64,000 nt of DNA from Pseudomonas mandelii (GTDB lineage: Bacteria > Pseudomonadota > Gammaproteobacteria > Pseudomonadales > Pseudomonadaceae). Positions within the stretch are counted from its first letter, which is position 1; each line of letters opens with the position of its first letter. A model generated the notes under the pieces. The model ran no database searches and was not told where the DNA came from. It saw only the letters and a program-made list of their open reading frames with translations. The position numbers and the translations under genes were made by a program. The stretch covers positions 4,557,501 to 4,621,500 of the forward strand of contig NZ_LT629796.1 of the NCBI RefSeq assembly GCF_900106065.1, given 5' to 3'. Below, piece after piece: positions 16,934 to 25,943 of the stretch.

Positions 16934-18520
16934 ATGAGCGAGGGCTCGGCGTGGGCGCCGTTTCGCAATAAAGCGTTCCGCGGCTTATGGCTGGCAGCCG
17001 CAGTGGTCAACATGGCTATCTGGATGCAGACGGTCGCCGCGGCGTGGATCATGACCACATTGACGACCTCGGCAGCCATGGTCTCTCTGGTGCAAACCGC
17101 CGTGACCCTGCCGGTGTTCCTGTTTGCCTTTCCCGGTGGGGTGATTGCCGATCGGGTGGACCGTCGCAGTTGGCTGATCATTACCCAGTGCATGATGCTG
17201 TTCGCCGCGCTGGTATTGTGTGGGCTGGCGTACAGCGCGCACCTGGAAACCTGGGGCTTGCTGGCGTTTACCTTTGTGCTCGGTACCGGCAGTGCGTTGG
17301 GCATGTCGGCGTGGATGGTGACCATGGTCGGTGTACTGCCCCGCGACCAAGTGCCGGCCGCAGTGTCCTTGAACGGAATTTCCATCAATGCCACCCGCGC
17401 TTTGGGCCCCGCGCTGGCGGGTGCACTGATTGCGTACTGGAACACGACCTCGGTATTTCTGGTAATCGCGCTGTGTATGTTCGCGGTGCTGCTCTTCCTC
17501 TTTCGTATCGCGCCCAACCCGCCCACCGTGGGCTTGCCACCGGAAACCATGACCGGCGGCATGCGCAGTGGCCTGCGCTACATCCGGCATTCAGCGGTCC
17601 TGTTCAGCGCCATGAAGCAGGTTCTGGTGTTCACCATGAGTGCCAGCGCTTTGTGGGCCTTGATGCCACTGGTGGCCAAGCAGGAATTGGGCATGGATGC
17701 CGGTGGTTATGGCTTGCTCATGGCGTTTCTTGGTGCCGGTGCCGTGTTGGCTGCACTCAGCTTGCCGCGGCTGTATCGCGTACTGGGCATGCGTCATCTG
17801 CTGGTTTGCGGCGCCTTCTCCTTTGCCCTCGCCACTCTCACTGCCGCGCTATCCAACAACCGCTATGCGGTCTGCGCGATGATGCTGCTGGCGGGGTTTG
17901 GCTGGATGGCGGTCAACGCGACCATTTCCACGGTGGTGCAAACCTATGCCGCCAACTGGGTACGCGCGCGGGTCGCATCGGTCTATGTGTTGATCCTGAT
18001 GGGCGCGATGGCAGCCGGAGGTGCGATATGGGGGGCATTGGCCGAATACCTGGGGTTGAGCCAGAGCTTGCTGCTCTCGACACTGTTGTTGCTGGTCGGT
18101 ATCGCGCTGACCCGCAATGGCCATGTGGAGCTGGGCCAGGAAGCAGACTTTGCCGAGGTTCATTTGACCGACACACTGCAACTGGCCAGTCCAGTGTCCC
18201 ATTCCGATGGACCGGTATCGGTGGAGATTGTGTACCAGGTGGCGGCGCCAGATCGCGATGACTTTCTTGCCGCGGTGTACACGGTAGGCAAGGCACGACG
18301 GCGCAACGGCGCGCAAAACTGGCGTTTGTACCGCGACATGGCGGACCCGCAACTCTACAGCGAGCGCTTTATTGTCGAGTCCTGGCTGGAATACTTGCGC
18401 CAACAGGTTCGGGTGACCCAGGCCGACCATGCCCAAGAGCGTCTCATCGAGCGTTTTCGTCGCGAAGATCTGCAAACCCGCCGTTTGATCTATCAGCCGC
18501 CAGTGAAACTAACCGATTGA
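16934..18520 (+). CDS. ditE: MFS permease with C-terminal soluble domain
   Basis: A 528-residue MFS protein of the transmembrane secretion effector/EntS-like group. Around twelve membrane segments occupy residues 20-395, followed by a soluble C-terminal domain (VEIVYQVAAPDRDDF... FIVESWLEY) resembling the small antibiotic-monooxygenase-like tail seen in this group. ATG 16934 follows GAGGAG. In BKME-9 ditE is annotated as a permease in the same place, between ditD and ditR. It may import diterpenoids or export toxic intermediates. Confidence 0.85.
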   Translation: MSEGSAWAPFRNKAFRGLWLAAAVVNMAIWMQTVAAAWIMTTLTTSAAMVSLVQTAVTLPVFLFAFPGGVIADRVDRRSWLIITQCMMLFAALVLCGLAYSAHLETWGLLAFTFVLGTGSALGMSAWMVTMVGVLPRDQVPAAVSLNGISINATRALGPALAGALIAYWNTTSVFLVIALCMFAVLLFLFRIAPNPPTVGLPPETMTGGMRSGLRYIRHSAVLFSAMKQVLVFTMSASALWALMPLVAKQELGMDAGGYGLLMAFLGAGAVLAALSLPRLYRVLGMRHLLVCGAFSFALATLTAALSNNRYAVCAMMLLAGFGWMAVNATISTVVQTYAANWVRARVASVYVLILMGAMAAGGAIWGALAEYLGLSQSLLLSTLLLLVGIALTRNGHVELGQEADFAEVHLTDTLQLASPVSHSDGPVSVEIVYQVAAPDRDDFLAAVYTVGKARRRNGAQNWRLYRDMADPQLYSERFIVESWLEYLRQQVRVTQADHAQERLIERFRREDLQTRRLIYQPPVKLTD

Positions 18521-18569
18521 AGTGATCGAGTAATTCCCAGATAAAACTTTTACGGCGCCAATCATTCTC

Positions 18570-18596
18570 AGGCTAGAATGGCGCCACTCTAAAGTT
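18570..18596. promoter_or_regulatory. Dyad upstream of ditR
   Basis: ATTCT-N6-AGAAT sits within a segment bounded by GGCGCC repeats, shortly before the ditR ATG. It may be an autoregulatory IclR-type site. It does not match the dit box. Confidence 0.3.
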
Positions 18597-18608
18597 ACTG
18601 GATCGGGC

Positions 18609-19394
18609 ATGGAACTCACTGACGTCAACGACAGCAGCAAATCGGCCGGCGCAACCCTCGTCAAGCCGGTTTCTAACGCCATGCGCATCTTGCGCTATCT
18701 CAGTCAGGTGGGTACGCCGGAACGCTCAGTGGACATCGCCCGGCAACTGAAAATCAACCCTAGCACCTGCTTCAACATCCTGCGTACCCTGGTGCAAGAG
18801 GAGGTGGTCGATTTCAGTGCGCTTTCCAAGCGTTACACCGTGGGCCTGGGCCTGGCGCGTCTGGTCGAACAATTGGTGACCCAGGGTCATCGCGTACAGA
18901 TGGCCAAACCGCTGTTGCAGAACCTGGCTGCGCGCCAGCGGGTGACCATCACCCTGTGGCGCAAAATGAGCCCTGACCGAATCGTCATTGTCAGCTCCGC
19001 TGCGAGCCCGACCGATGTGCGTATCGACATGGCCGAAGGTCAGCGTCTGCCGATTCTGATGGGCGCCAGCGGCCGGTTGTTCGCCACACAGATCGACCTC
19101 GACGACCCGGAAGTACAGAGCAGCTTCGAGACGATTCGCTGGGCCCAGCCACTGTCGCTGGAGGTCTATCGCGAAGAGGTCCGGGAAGCTGCCGAGCGCG
19201 GTTGGGCAATGGACGATGGGCATTTCTCGGGAGGGATTCTAGCCATTGCAGCGCCGGTCTTTTCACCGACCAACAGCATCGATTTCACCGTGTCAGCGGT
19301 GATGTTCCGTGGCCAACGGGATGAAGAGGGCCTTGCCGAACTGGGCAAGGCGCTGATCGAGTTCTGTAGCGAAGTAGCCGGCGTACTCTACTGA
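18609..19394 (+). CDS. ditR: IclR-family transcriptional regulator
   Basis: A 261-residue IclR-type regulator. The N-terminal winged helix-turn-helix covers about residues 20-75 (RSVDIARQLKINPSTCFNILRTL) and a C-terminal effector-binding domain follows. DitR of BKME-9 is an IclR-type regulator reported to be involved in expression of dit genes. It lies between ditE and the convergent ditF. It is the prime candidate to bind the recurrent TGWACA-N13-TGTYCA boxes, although the TetR protein DitK could also do so. Confidence 0.9.
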   Translation: MELTDVNDSSKSAGATLVKPVSNAMRILRYLSQVGTPERSVDIARQLKINPSTCFNILRTLVQEEVVDFSALSKRYTVGLGLARLVEQLVTQGHRVQMAKPLLQNLAARQRVTITLWRKMSPDRIVIVSSAASPTDVRIDMAEGQRLPILMGASGRLFATQIDLDDPEVQSSFETIRWAQPLSLEVYREEVREAAERGWAMDDGHFSGGILAIAAPVFSPTNSIDFTVSAVMFRGQRDEEGLAELGKALIEFCSEVAGVLY

Positions 19395-19403
19395 GGCGCG
19401 CCG

Positions 19404-20594
19404 TTACTCGCGAACCAGAAGCAGGCTGCCCCCCAACGGGCCGCCTCCGGCTGCCACCGTGCTGACGCGGTGTTCGCGGATTTGCCGGCCTTCGGCACGA
19501 CCCCACAGTTGCAGACAGGCTTCATGCACGTAACCCAGGCCGTGGGTGCGTCCGCCAGACAGCTGCCCGCCATTGGTATTGATGGGCAAGCTGCCCTGCA
19601 GCGCAATGCGCGTGCCACCCTCGACGAACGCACCACTTTGTCCGGTGGGGCACAGGCCCAGGGCTTCCAGCCAGATCAGGGTCAAGATCGAAAATCCGTC
19701 ATACAACTGCGCAGATTCGACATCCTGCGGGGTGTAGTCGGTGCGCGCCCACATCATCTCGCCGACATCGAAGGCGGCCATTTTGGTCAGGGAGATCTGA
19801 TCCCACGACCAGGGCTGGTTCAACGCTGCGCCCATGGCCTCAATGCGGATCGGTTTGTTCGGCTGGTCCTGGGCGATATCACGACGGGACAGGATGATGG
19901 CGGTGGACGCATCGCAATGCACGTCGCAGTCGAACATGCGCAGAGGCGTCGAAATCATCCGCGAGGCCATGTAGTCATCCATGCTCATCGGCGTGCGGTA
20001 CAGCGCTTTCGGATTGCGCATGGCGTTCTGGCGACAAGTAAGGGCTATTTGCGCCAGCTGCTCCGGTCGGGTGCCGTACTCATGGAAGTGGCGCTGAGCA
20101 TACAACGCCATCAGATTGATGCCCGATTGCACATTGAACGGCGTAAACCACTGCCAGGCGTAGCTGCTGTCGCGCCCCTGGGTTTTGTTGGTCAGTGCAC
20201 CGGCCTGTTTGTTGACCATGCGCGCCGACGCTTCGGTGATGGTGCGAAACACCAGTACGTGCTTGCACAGGCCCGCCGCAATCGCCATGGCCCCGTTGAT
20301 CACACCGGTGAGCGGGCCGGGCCCTTCATAACCACCACCGAACCAGTTGACGTTGAGCCCGAGGGCGCTCTTCAGCGCACTGGGACCGACCGGTGAAAAC
20401 GGGTCGCCATTGTTGTTGTCGCCCGGCCAGCAGGCTACGCCGTCGATGTCGCTGCGTTGCAGGCCGGCGTCGGCAATGGCTTCGAGGCAGGCATCCAGGG
20501 TCAGGCGCATCGCTGACTTGTTCGAGGGTCGCCCGACTTCCGATTGGCCGATGCCGGTGATGGCTACGTCTTTCTCATAACGATGATCGAACAT
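19404..20594 (-). CDS. ditF: Thiolase-like (SCP-x/Ltp2 type) protein lacking nucleophilic Cys
   Basis: A 396-residue thiolase-superfamily protein. The N-terminal VAITGIGQSEVGR and the C-terminal GGRTHGLGYVHEACLQLWG are typical of lipid-transfer/SCP-x thiolases. The usual nucleophilic Cys near residue 90 is absent (the segment reads GGGYEGPGPLTG) and the C-terminal CxG is replaced by GGGPLGG. ATG 20594 overlaps the stop of the DUF35 gene by one base (TGATG). Ltp2-type thiolase-like proteins paired with DUF35 partners catalyse retro-aldol side-chain cleavage in steroid catabolism, so aldolase rather than thiolase activity is likely. Confidence 0.85.
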   Translation of the reverse strand: MFDHRYEKDVAITGIGQSEVGRPSNKSAMRLTLDACLEAIADAGLQRSDIDGVACWPGDNNNGDPFSPVGPSALKSALGLNVNWFGGGYEGPGPLTGVINGAMAIAAGLCKHVLVFRTITEASARMVNKQAGALTNKTQGRDSSYAWQWFTPFNVQSGINLMALYAQRHFHEYGTRPEQLAQIALTCRQNAMRNPKALYRTPMSMDDYMASRMISTPLRMFDCDVHCDASTAIILSRRDIAQDQPNKPIRIEAMGAALNQPWSWDQISLTKMAAFDVGEMMWARTDYTPQDVESAQLYDGFSILTLIWLEALGLCPTGQSGAFVEGGTRIALQGSLPINTNGGQLSGGRTHGLGYVHEACLQLWGRAEGRQIREHRVSTVAAGGGPLGGSLLLVRE

Positions 20595-21028
20595 CACTGA
20601 TCCTTCTCGAACAGAGGCAACCACACATCCTCGACATTGAGGAAGCTGACCCGTACCGGCATGTCGATATGCACATCCGTGACCGGTATGCCCACCACGT
20701 TGCTCACGAACTGCAAGCCGGGTTGTTCAACCAGCTCGATGATTGCCACCACATAGGGCACCTCCAGGTCGGGGGTCCAAGCCTGATAGTTGATGGTGAA
20801 GCTGAGCACTTTGCCCTTGCCGGACACCGCTTGCGGCGCGACGTCAAAGCTTGCGCAATGCGGGCACAGCGGCGCGGGCGGGTGGAAATACCGGCTACAG
20901 GCTGCGCAGCGATGAACGAGCAGTTCGCCCTGTTGACCGCCTTGCCAGAAGGCGCGGTTGTCGGCGTTGAGTGCAGGCAGTTTTCTAGGCATCAGCGGTC
21001 CGCAGGTGAGTGTTTGACTTGAAGTCAT
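20594..21028 (-). CDS. DUF35 OB-fold protein with zinc ribbon, partner of DitF
   Basis: A 144-residue protein with an N-terminal zinc ribbon (RCAACSRYF...LCPHC, Cys pairs at about residues 42-45 and 55-58) followed by an OB-fold (VLSFTINYQAW...PYVVAIIEL). This is the DUF35/ChsH2-C type architecture. The stop codon overlaps the ditF start, so the two are translationally coupled and probably form a heteromeric complex. The start is weakly supported; ATG 20992 would shorten it by 12 residues. Confidence 0.87.
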   Translation of the reverse strand: MTSSQTLTCGPLMPRKLPALNADNRAFWQGGQQGELLVHRCAACSRYFHPPAPLCPHCASFDVAPQAVSGKGKVLSFTINYQAWTPDLEVPYVVAIIELVEQPGLQFVSNVVGIPVTDVHIDMPVRVSFLNVEDVWLPLFEKDQ

Positions 21029-21039
21029 ACGGTATCATT

Positions 21040-21064
21040 TGTACATATTTTCTAAAAGTGTCAT
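21040..21064. promoter_or_regulatory. dit box between DUF35-ditF and ditG-ditH
   Basis: TGTACA-N13-TGTCAT lies in the divergent region, 12 bases before the DUF35 start and 67 bases before the ditG start. A TATATT -10-like element overlaps the right half-site on the plus strand. Confidence 0.55.
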
Positions 21065-21131
21065 ATATTCATCCGGACAAAGGCGCGAATCGACCGTTCG
21101 CGCCGTAAAACAACAACAAGAGGATTTCGCG

Positions 21132-21833
21132 ATGTTCCAATCACTATTGGACAAGAGGGTAGTCGTCACCGGCGGGTTTGGTGCCCTCGGCAGCGCACTT
21201 GGCAAATTTCTGCTGGCGCGTGGCGCCCGGGTGGCGTTGCTGGATCGTAGCGAGGCCCCAGCCGCTTTATTGGACACGGAAAATCTGCTGTGTGTGGGCG
21301 ATGTTGACCTGACTTCGGTCGAATCGGCCAGCGCGGCGTTCGAGCAGATTGCGGCGCATTTGGGTGGTATCGACGGTTTGGTCAATGTCGCGGGCGGTTT
21401 TGCCTGGGAGACCGTCGAAGGTGGAAGCCTGCTGACCTGGGATCGGCTTTACCAGATGAACGTGCGTACCGCCGTGGTCAGTTCCCAATCGGCGTTGACG
21501 CACCTGCTGGATTCCGGGGCAGGGCGTATCGTCAACATTGGCGCGCTGGCCTCGGTCAAAGCCGCAACAGGTATGGGGGCTTACGCCGCCTCCAAGGCCG
21601 GTGTGGCCCGGTTGACCGAGGCGTTGGCCGAGGAGCTGAAGGATCGTGGTGTAACGGTTAACGCTGTGCTGCCGAGCATTATTGACACCCCCGCCAACCG
21701 CGCCGACATGCCTGATGCCGACAGCAGCCGCTGGGTCACCCCGCAGGCGTTGGCGGCGGTCGTGGCATTTCTGTTATCCGATGAAGCCGCAGCGGTAACC
21801 GGTGCGCTGCTGCCCGTGAGTGGCCGCGTATGA
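21132..21833 (+). CDS. ditG: Short-chain dehydrogenase/reductase (SDR)
   Basis: A 233-residue SDR, short for the family, with TGGFGALG, NVAGG and YAASK motifs. ATG 21132 follows AGAGGA; the longer frame upstream overlaps the promoter box. The stop overlaps ditH by four bases (ATGA), indicating coupled translation. It probably oxidises a hydroxyl formed after ring opening. The symbol follows the remembered BKME-9 order. Confidence 0.82.
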   Translation: MFQSLLDKRVVVTGGFGALGSALGKFLLARGARVALLDRSEAPAALLDTENLLCVGDVDLTSVESASAAFEQIAAHLGGIDGLVNVAGGFAWETVEGGSLLTWDRLYQMNVRTAVVSSQSALTHLLDSGAGRIVNIGALASVKAATGMGAYAASKAGVARLTEALAEELKDRGVTVNAVLPSIIDTPANRADMPDADSSRWVTPQALAAVVAFLLSDEAAAVTGALLPVSGRV

Positions 21834-22828
21834 GACTGGTGACGTATACCGATGCCGAAGGTTTTGATCGCGCGGGAGCATTGCTCAATCGGGACCAGCA
21901 GGTCCTCGACCTGCAAGACGCTTACCGCTTGCTGGAAGGTCGCGACAGTGTGGCATTAAGCAGCATTCTGGCGCTGGTTGAGGCCGGTGAGCCGGCGCTT
22001 GAGTTAGCCCGTTCGTTGGTTGCCAAGGCTCCCTCGGCGGCAGTGCTGGAGCGTGACAGCGTGAAGCTGCGCGCACCGATCCAGCCACCTCCACAAATGC
22101 GCGACTGTTCCTGCTTCGAATTGCATCTGCGCCAGAGCTTCGCGGCGGCCCGTCGCGCCCGTGCGCTGCGTACCGAAGACCCCGAAGCCACCCTGAAAGC
22201 GATGAACACACGCGCCGACGACCGGGTCATCGAGACCTTCAACAAGCAGCCCATCTACTACAAGGGCAACCGTTTCGCGGTGATTGGCATCGACGATGAA
22301 TTCCAATGGCCAAGTTTCAGTCGGGCGATGGATTTCGAACTGGAGTTCGGTTGCTACATCGGCAAGCGCGGCAAAGACATCAGCCGTGAAGCCGCCCGGG
22401 CGCATATCGTCGGCTACACCATCTTTAACGACATCAGTGCCCGCGACGCCCAGGCCCTGGAAATGCCGGGCATGCTCGGCCCGGCCAAGAGCAAGGATTT
22501 CGATACCGCCAACATCATGGGCCCCTGTCTGGTGACAGCCGATGAGCTGGGTGATCCCTATGACCTGAACATGGTCGCCCGGGTCAATGGCGAGGAGTGG
22601 GGGCGCGGCAATACCCGCGATATGCGCTGGAGTTTCGAAGACGTGATTGCCCACGTGTCTCGTTCGGAAACCCTGTACCCCGGTGAGTTTCTTGGTTCCG
22701 GCACAGTCGGAAACGGCTGCGGCCTGGAGCAATTGCGTTATTTGAAGCCTGGTGATGTGGTTGAACTGGAGATCGACGGCATTGGTGTGCTGCGCACTCA
22801 AGTGGGCAAGGCGTCGAGCAAGGATTGA
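21830..22828 (+). CDS. ditH: FAH-family hydrolase/isomerase
   Basis: A 332-residue FAH-fold protein with metal ligands in MDFELEFGCYIG and FNDISARD. Compared with ditD it has a longer N-terminus with an Arg-rich stretch (RQSFAAARRARALR). It is more like the fumarylacetoacetase branch that carries FHLHL-type lids (CSCFELHLRQ). It may hydrolyse a C-C bond of a ring-cleavage product. Translationally coupled to ditG. Confidence 0.83.
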   Translation: MRLVTYTDAEGFDRAGALLNRDQQVLDLQDAYRLLEGRDSVALSSILALVEAGEPALELARSLVAKAPSAAVLERDSVKLRAPIQPPPQMRDCSCFELHLRQSFAAARRARALRTEDPEATLKAMNTRADDRVIETFNKQPIYYKGNRFAVIGIDDEFQWPSFSRAMDFELEFGCYIGKRGKDISREAARAHIVGYTIFNDISARDAQALEMPGMLGPAKSKDFDTANIMGPCLVTADELGDPYDLNMVARVNGEEWGRGNTRDMRWSFEDVIAHVSRSETLYPGEFLGSGTVGNGCGLEQLRYLKPGDVVELEIDGIGVLRTQVGKASSKD

Positions 22829-22848
22829 CGCGTACGTGAATGACGGAA

Positions 22849-22877
22849 GAATTCACTTACAAGTGCAAAGTGAATTC
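22849..22877. promoter_or_regulatory. 10-bp inverted repeat upstream of ditA1
   Basis: GAATTCACTT and AAGTGAATTC are perfect inverted arms with a 9-base centre, between the ditH stop and the ditA1 box. It has no following T-run, so an operator is more likely than a terminator. Confidence 0.45.
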
Positions 22878-22879
22878 TA

Positions 22880-22904
22880 TGTACATAAATAGAGAAAGTG
22901 TCTT
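22880..22904. promoter_or_regulatory. dit box and promoter of ditA1
   Basis: TGTACA-N13-TGTCTT, ending 47 bases before ditA1. The spacer ends in AAAG as at ditG, and TATATT follows directly, a likely -10 element. Confidence 0.6.
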
Positions 22905-22951
22905 ATATTTCGCTGCGACTACTGTCGTGACGCTCTGATCAGGAGGCAATC

Positions 22952-24352
22952 ATGCTAACAAGAACAAGCCCCGTATTGTCTGATGGAACCAAGGTCTCCG
23001 ACCTCATCTATCCTTCTAGCCGTGAAGTACAAATGCGCGTGTTATCCGATCGCGAAATCTACGAGCTGGAGATGGAAAAAATCTTCGGCAAGATCTGGGT
23101 ACTCCTGGGTCACGAGTCGGAGATTCCCAATTCCGGAGACTTCATGGTCCGCGACCTGGGCTCCGACTCGGTCATTGTTGCCCGTGGTAAAGAGGGCGAG
23201 GTGTACGTCAACCTCAACGTGTGCCCGCACCGCGGCATGCGCATCAGCACTGCCGATTGCGGCAACACGCAAATTCATAAATGCATCTATCACGGCTGGG
23301 CCTTCCGCCCGAATGGTGACTTCGTCGGCTCGCCTGTCGAGCGTGAATGCATGCACGGCAAGATGCTGCCCAAAGAAGAATTGGGCCTGAAAAAGGCTCG
23401 GGTCACACTGTATGGCGGTTTGGTTTTCGCGACCTGGAATATCGACGGGCCGTCGTTTGACGAATTCCTCGGCGATGCCAAGTGGTATTACGACATGCTC
23501 TTCTGCCGTTCCGACAAGGGCATGGAAGTACTCGGTCCACCGCAGCGCTTTATCGTTAACGCCAACTGGAAAACGGCTGGCGAGCAATCGGCGGCCGACG
23601 GTTTCCACACACTGACCTTGCATCGTTGGTTGGGTGAAGTGGGTAACTACGCCAAGAAAGGAGAGGGCGAAACAGCCGACCTCAGCCCGGAAATGATCGG
23701 CGTCGAGATCAGCTCGCCCCATGGCCATGCCCTGCGCTGCATCGACCTGGCGCGCAAGATCAAGCGCCTGACCGGCCTCGATCCGGCAGAGTTGAGTGTG
23801 CAGCAAAAGCTCGAAGCATTGCCGCCTGCCGGCATGACCGCCGACATGGTCGAACAGCTGGCACGCAATCTCACCGAAGATCAGTTGAAAGTGCTCACCA
23901 GCATGCCGCCGCAAGTTGGTGGGATGTTCCCGAACATTCTTTTCGGTTTTGTCTACATTCCGCAGCCGGATGGCACTGTCGTCGGCTCGATGACCCTGCA
24001 CGCCTACGTGCCGCAAGGTCCGGACAAGCTCGAGTTCGTCAACTGGGTATTTGCTGAGAAAGACGCTTCCCCGGAACTGCGCGACAAGATGCTCAAGCAA
24101 ACCATCCAGCTGTTCGGCACGTCCGGTATGGTTGAGCAGGATGACTCCGACACCTGGCCGCACATGACCCTGGCCGCCAAAGGCGCGATGGGCCGCAAGA
24201 GCACGATGAAATACCAGGCGGTATTTGAAACGGGCGCACCGGAGGGCTGGCCTGGCCCGGGCATCGTCAACGAAGGCTTTACCAAGGACGATACCCAGTG
24301 GCACTGGTGGTTGTACTGGCATGAGCTGATGACTGCATCGGACGACCAGTAA
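22952..24352 (+). CDS. ditA1: Diterpenoid ring-hydroxylating dioxygenase, alpha subunit
   Basis: A 466-residue Rieske oxygenase large subunit. The Rieske [2Fe-2S] ligands are Cys91/His93 and Cys111/His114 (CPHRG...CIYHGW). The mononuclear iron site is DGFHTLTLH with Asp216, His219 and His224. AGGAGG precedes the ATG. In BKME-9, DitA hydroxylates 7-oxodehydroabietic acid to the 11,12-dihydroxy diene, and a ditA1 mutant fails on abietanes. It is followed 89 bases later by the beta subunit. Confidence 0.93.
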   Translation: MLTRTSPVLSDGTKVSDLIYPSSREVQMRVLSDREIYELEMEKIFGKIWVLLGHESEIPNSGDFMVRDLGSDSVIVARGKEGEVYVNLNVCPHRGMRISTADCGNTQIHKCIYHGWAFRPNGDFVGSPVERECMHGKMLPKEELGLKKARVTLYGGLVFATWNIDGPSFDEFLGDAKWYYDMLFCRSDKGMEVLGPPQRFIVNANWKTAGEQSAADGFHTLTLHRWLGEVGNYAKKGEGETADLSPEMIGVEISSPHGHALRCIDLARKIKRLTGLDPAELSVQQKLEALPPAGMTADMVEQLARNLTEDQLKVLTSMPPQVGGMFPNILFGFVYIPQPDGTVVGSMTLHAYVPQGPDKLEFVNWVFAEKDASPELRDKMLKQTIQLFGTSGMVEQDDSDTWPHMTLAAKGAMGRKSTMKYQAVFETGAPEGWPGPGIVNEGFTKDDTQWHWWLYWHELMTASDDQ

Positions 24353-24441
24353 GCGTCCGTCACGCCTGGTTTGATCGCGGCCCTCGCGGGCCGCCGTCGC
24401 TGGTATCAGCATTCACAAGAATAAAAGTGAGGGAATGACTC

Positions 24442-25017
24442 ATGGCTCAGGTTCAACAACGCGGTGTGGAGGATATCCAGCCGGGTTCCCCAGTCGGTAC
24501 CAAGCGAGTACCGGTGGGTTCGCCGATTTACAACGATGTGGTGACCTTCCTCTACGAGGAGGCCACGCTGCTTGACCAGATTCGCCTGCAGGAGTGGGCC
24601 GAACGCCTGGACACCGACCTGGTGTACACCGTGCCGCTGCGTCAGACGCGCTTGGCCGCCGAGTTAAAAACCACCATCGTGCGCAGCGTTCAGCATTACC
24701 ACGATGACTACCGCTCGATCATGGGCCGAATCCTGCGCCTGTCTGGCAAAAGCGCCTGGGCGGAAGACCCTCCCTCGCGTACCCGGCGTCTGGTGACCAA
24801 CGTGTTTGTCGAAGAAACCGACAAGAGCGATGAGTTCGTGGTGACCAGTTATCTGCTACTGACCCGCAGCCGGTTCAAAGACCACCATGTCGACATCATC
24901 AGTGGCGAACGGCGGGATGTGCTGCGCCTGAGTGAGGCGGGATTCAAGCTGGCGCGGCGCGAAGTCATCATCGACCAAGCGGTGCTCGGAACCCCCAATC
25001 TGGCGGTCTTCCTCTAG
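24442..25017 (+). CDS. ditA2: Diterpenoid dioxygenase, beta subunit
   Basis: A 191-residue ring-hydroxylating dioxygenase small subunit (NTF2-like fold). FLYEEATLLDQIRLQEWAE near the N-terminus and the C-terminal RRDVLRLSEAGFKLARRE are family-typical. It follows ditA1 on the same strand and completes the oxygenase. The electron chain would be reductase (unassigned; a candidate is at 10717), DitA3, then DitA1A2. Confidence 0.92.
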   Translation: MAQVQQRGVEDIQPGSPVGTKRVPVGSPIYNDVVTFLYEEATLLDQIRLQEWAERLDTDLVYTVPLRQTRLAAELKTTIVRSVQHYHDDYRSIMGRILRLSGKSAWAEDPPSRTRRLVTNVFVEETDKSDEFVVTSYLLLTRSRFKDHHVDIISGERRDVLRLSEAGFKLARREVIIDQAVLGTPNLAVFL

Positions 25018-25101
25018 TTCGTATCGGCGGTCTGGATTGAGCCCGGATCGCCGTGCTTTGAAAGCATTGGCCGCATTGCTCTTGACGCAAGAGCGGATCG
25101 A

Positions 25102-25848
25102 CTAGTGCCGTTGTCTCAGCCATTCCTGATCCTGGGCGCACAATTTCAGCTGTTCATGACTGAAGTCCAGGGTCGAGCCCTTCATGCGCAATGCCTGCTC
25201 CGCGCGTTCGGGTTGTTGGCTGTAACAAAGAGCGGTGGTGGCGGCGTGAATCTGCTCGTCGAGGTTGTACGCGCGCCCCATGGAAATCAGGGTGCAGCGG
25301 CGCAGTAAAAGTGCCGCTTCGGCGGCTTCTTCATTGAGGGTATTCAGTGCCCAGCGTGCCATGCCTTCGCGAAGGTTGATGCCGCAATAAGGTGAAGGTC
25401 CTTCGATCAGGGTGCCGTTGACTTCCCAGGTCAGGTCTTCATTGCCGTCCCGTATCAACGTGGCGCGAGTGCGGTTGGCGATGCGCTGGCCGATGTTGAC
25501 GTCATATCGGCGCTGGTGGGTACCTCGTGCGGCAGCGGCGACGGCAAGGCCCGTCAGGTCCAGCAGATGGGTGCATTGATGACTGGCATCGGTCTGTCGG
25601 GTGACGGAGTGGGCTATCCGGTCCAGTTTCATACCCAGCAGCTGCTGTAATTGATCGCAAGCCTGCGGACACAAGGAATAAGGGTAGCGTAGCGCTTCAC
25701 CGCCAATGGCGGTGACTTCACCTTCATGGTGGCAGACCCAGACACGGAAGTGATGGAAGTCGTCCTCCAGGGTGGCGCGGACTTCACCCGTGCCATTGCC
25801 AGGATGAGCAATGATGTCCACGCGCCGACGAAATACACTCATCCTCAA
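25102..25848 (-). CDS. DUF2889-family protein
   Basis: A 248-residue protein resembling DUF2889 (FRRRVDIIAHP..., EDDFHHFRVWV, conserved Cys in YSLCPQACDQL and CTHLLDLTGLAV). Members occur beside aromatic, steroid and terpenoid degradation genes; the function is not known. It is divergent from ditI, and the perfect dit box between them suggests shared control. In BKME-9 an unnamed ORF is expected at this place. Confidence 0.65.
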   Translation of the reverse strand: MRMSVFRRRVDIIAHPGNGTGEVRATLEDDFHHFRVWVCHHEGEVTAIGGEALRYPYSLCPQACDQLQQLLGMKLDRIAHSVTRQTDASHQCTHLLDLTGLAVAAAARGTHQRRYDVNIGQRIANRTRATLIRDGNEDLTWEVNGTLIEGPSPYCGINLREGMARWALNTLNEEAAEAALLLRRCTLISMGRAYNLDEQIHAATTALCYSQQPERAEQALRMKGSTLDFSHEQLKLCAQDQEWLRQRH

Positions 25849-25893
25849 TATCCTTGTTCCAGTACTGTTCTGGCTGACGAAATCAGCTATATT

Positions 25894-25918
25894 TGAACAC
25901 TATAACCAATAATGTTCA
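25894..25918. promoter_or_regulatory. Perfect dit box between DUF2889 gene and ditI
   Basis: TGAACA-N13-TGTTCA is a perfect inverted repeat, 25 bases before the ditI ATG and 45 bases before the divergent DUF2889 start. It is the best-matching member of the set. Confidence 0.65.
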
Positions 25919-25943
25919 CTAAAAAACAAGAAATGGAGTGGCT

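Noticed and set aside
23042..24412. Long minus-strand open frame opposite ditA1
   Set aside because: Antisense shadow of a strongly supported Rieske oxygenase gene; no ribosome site or domain.
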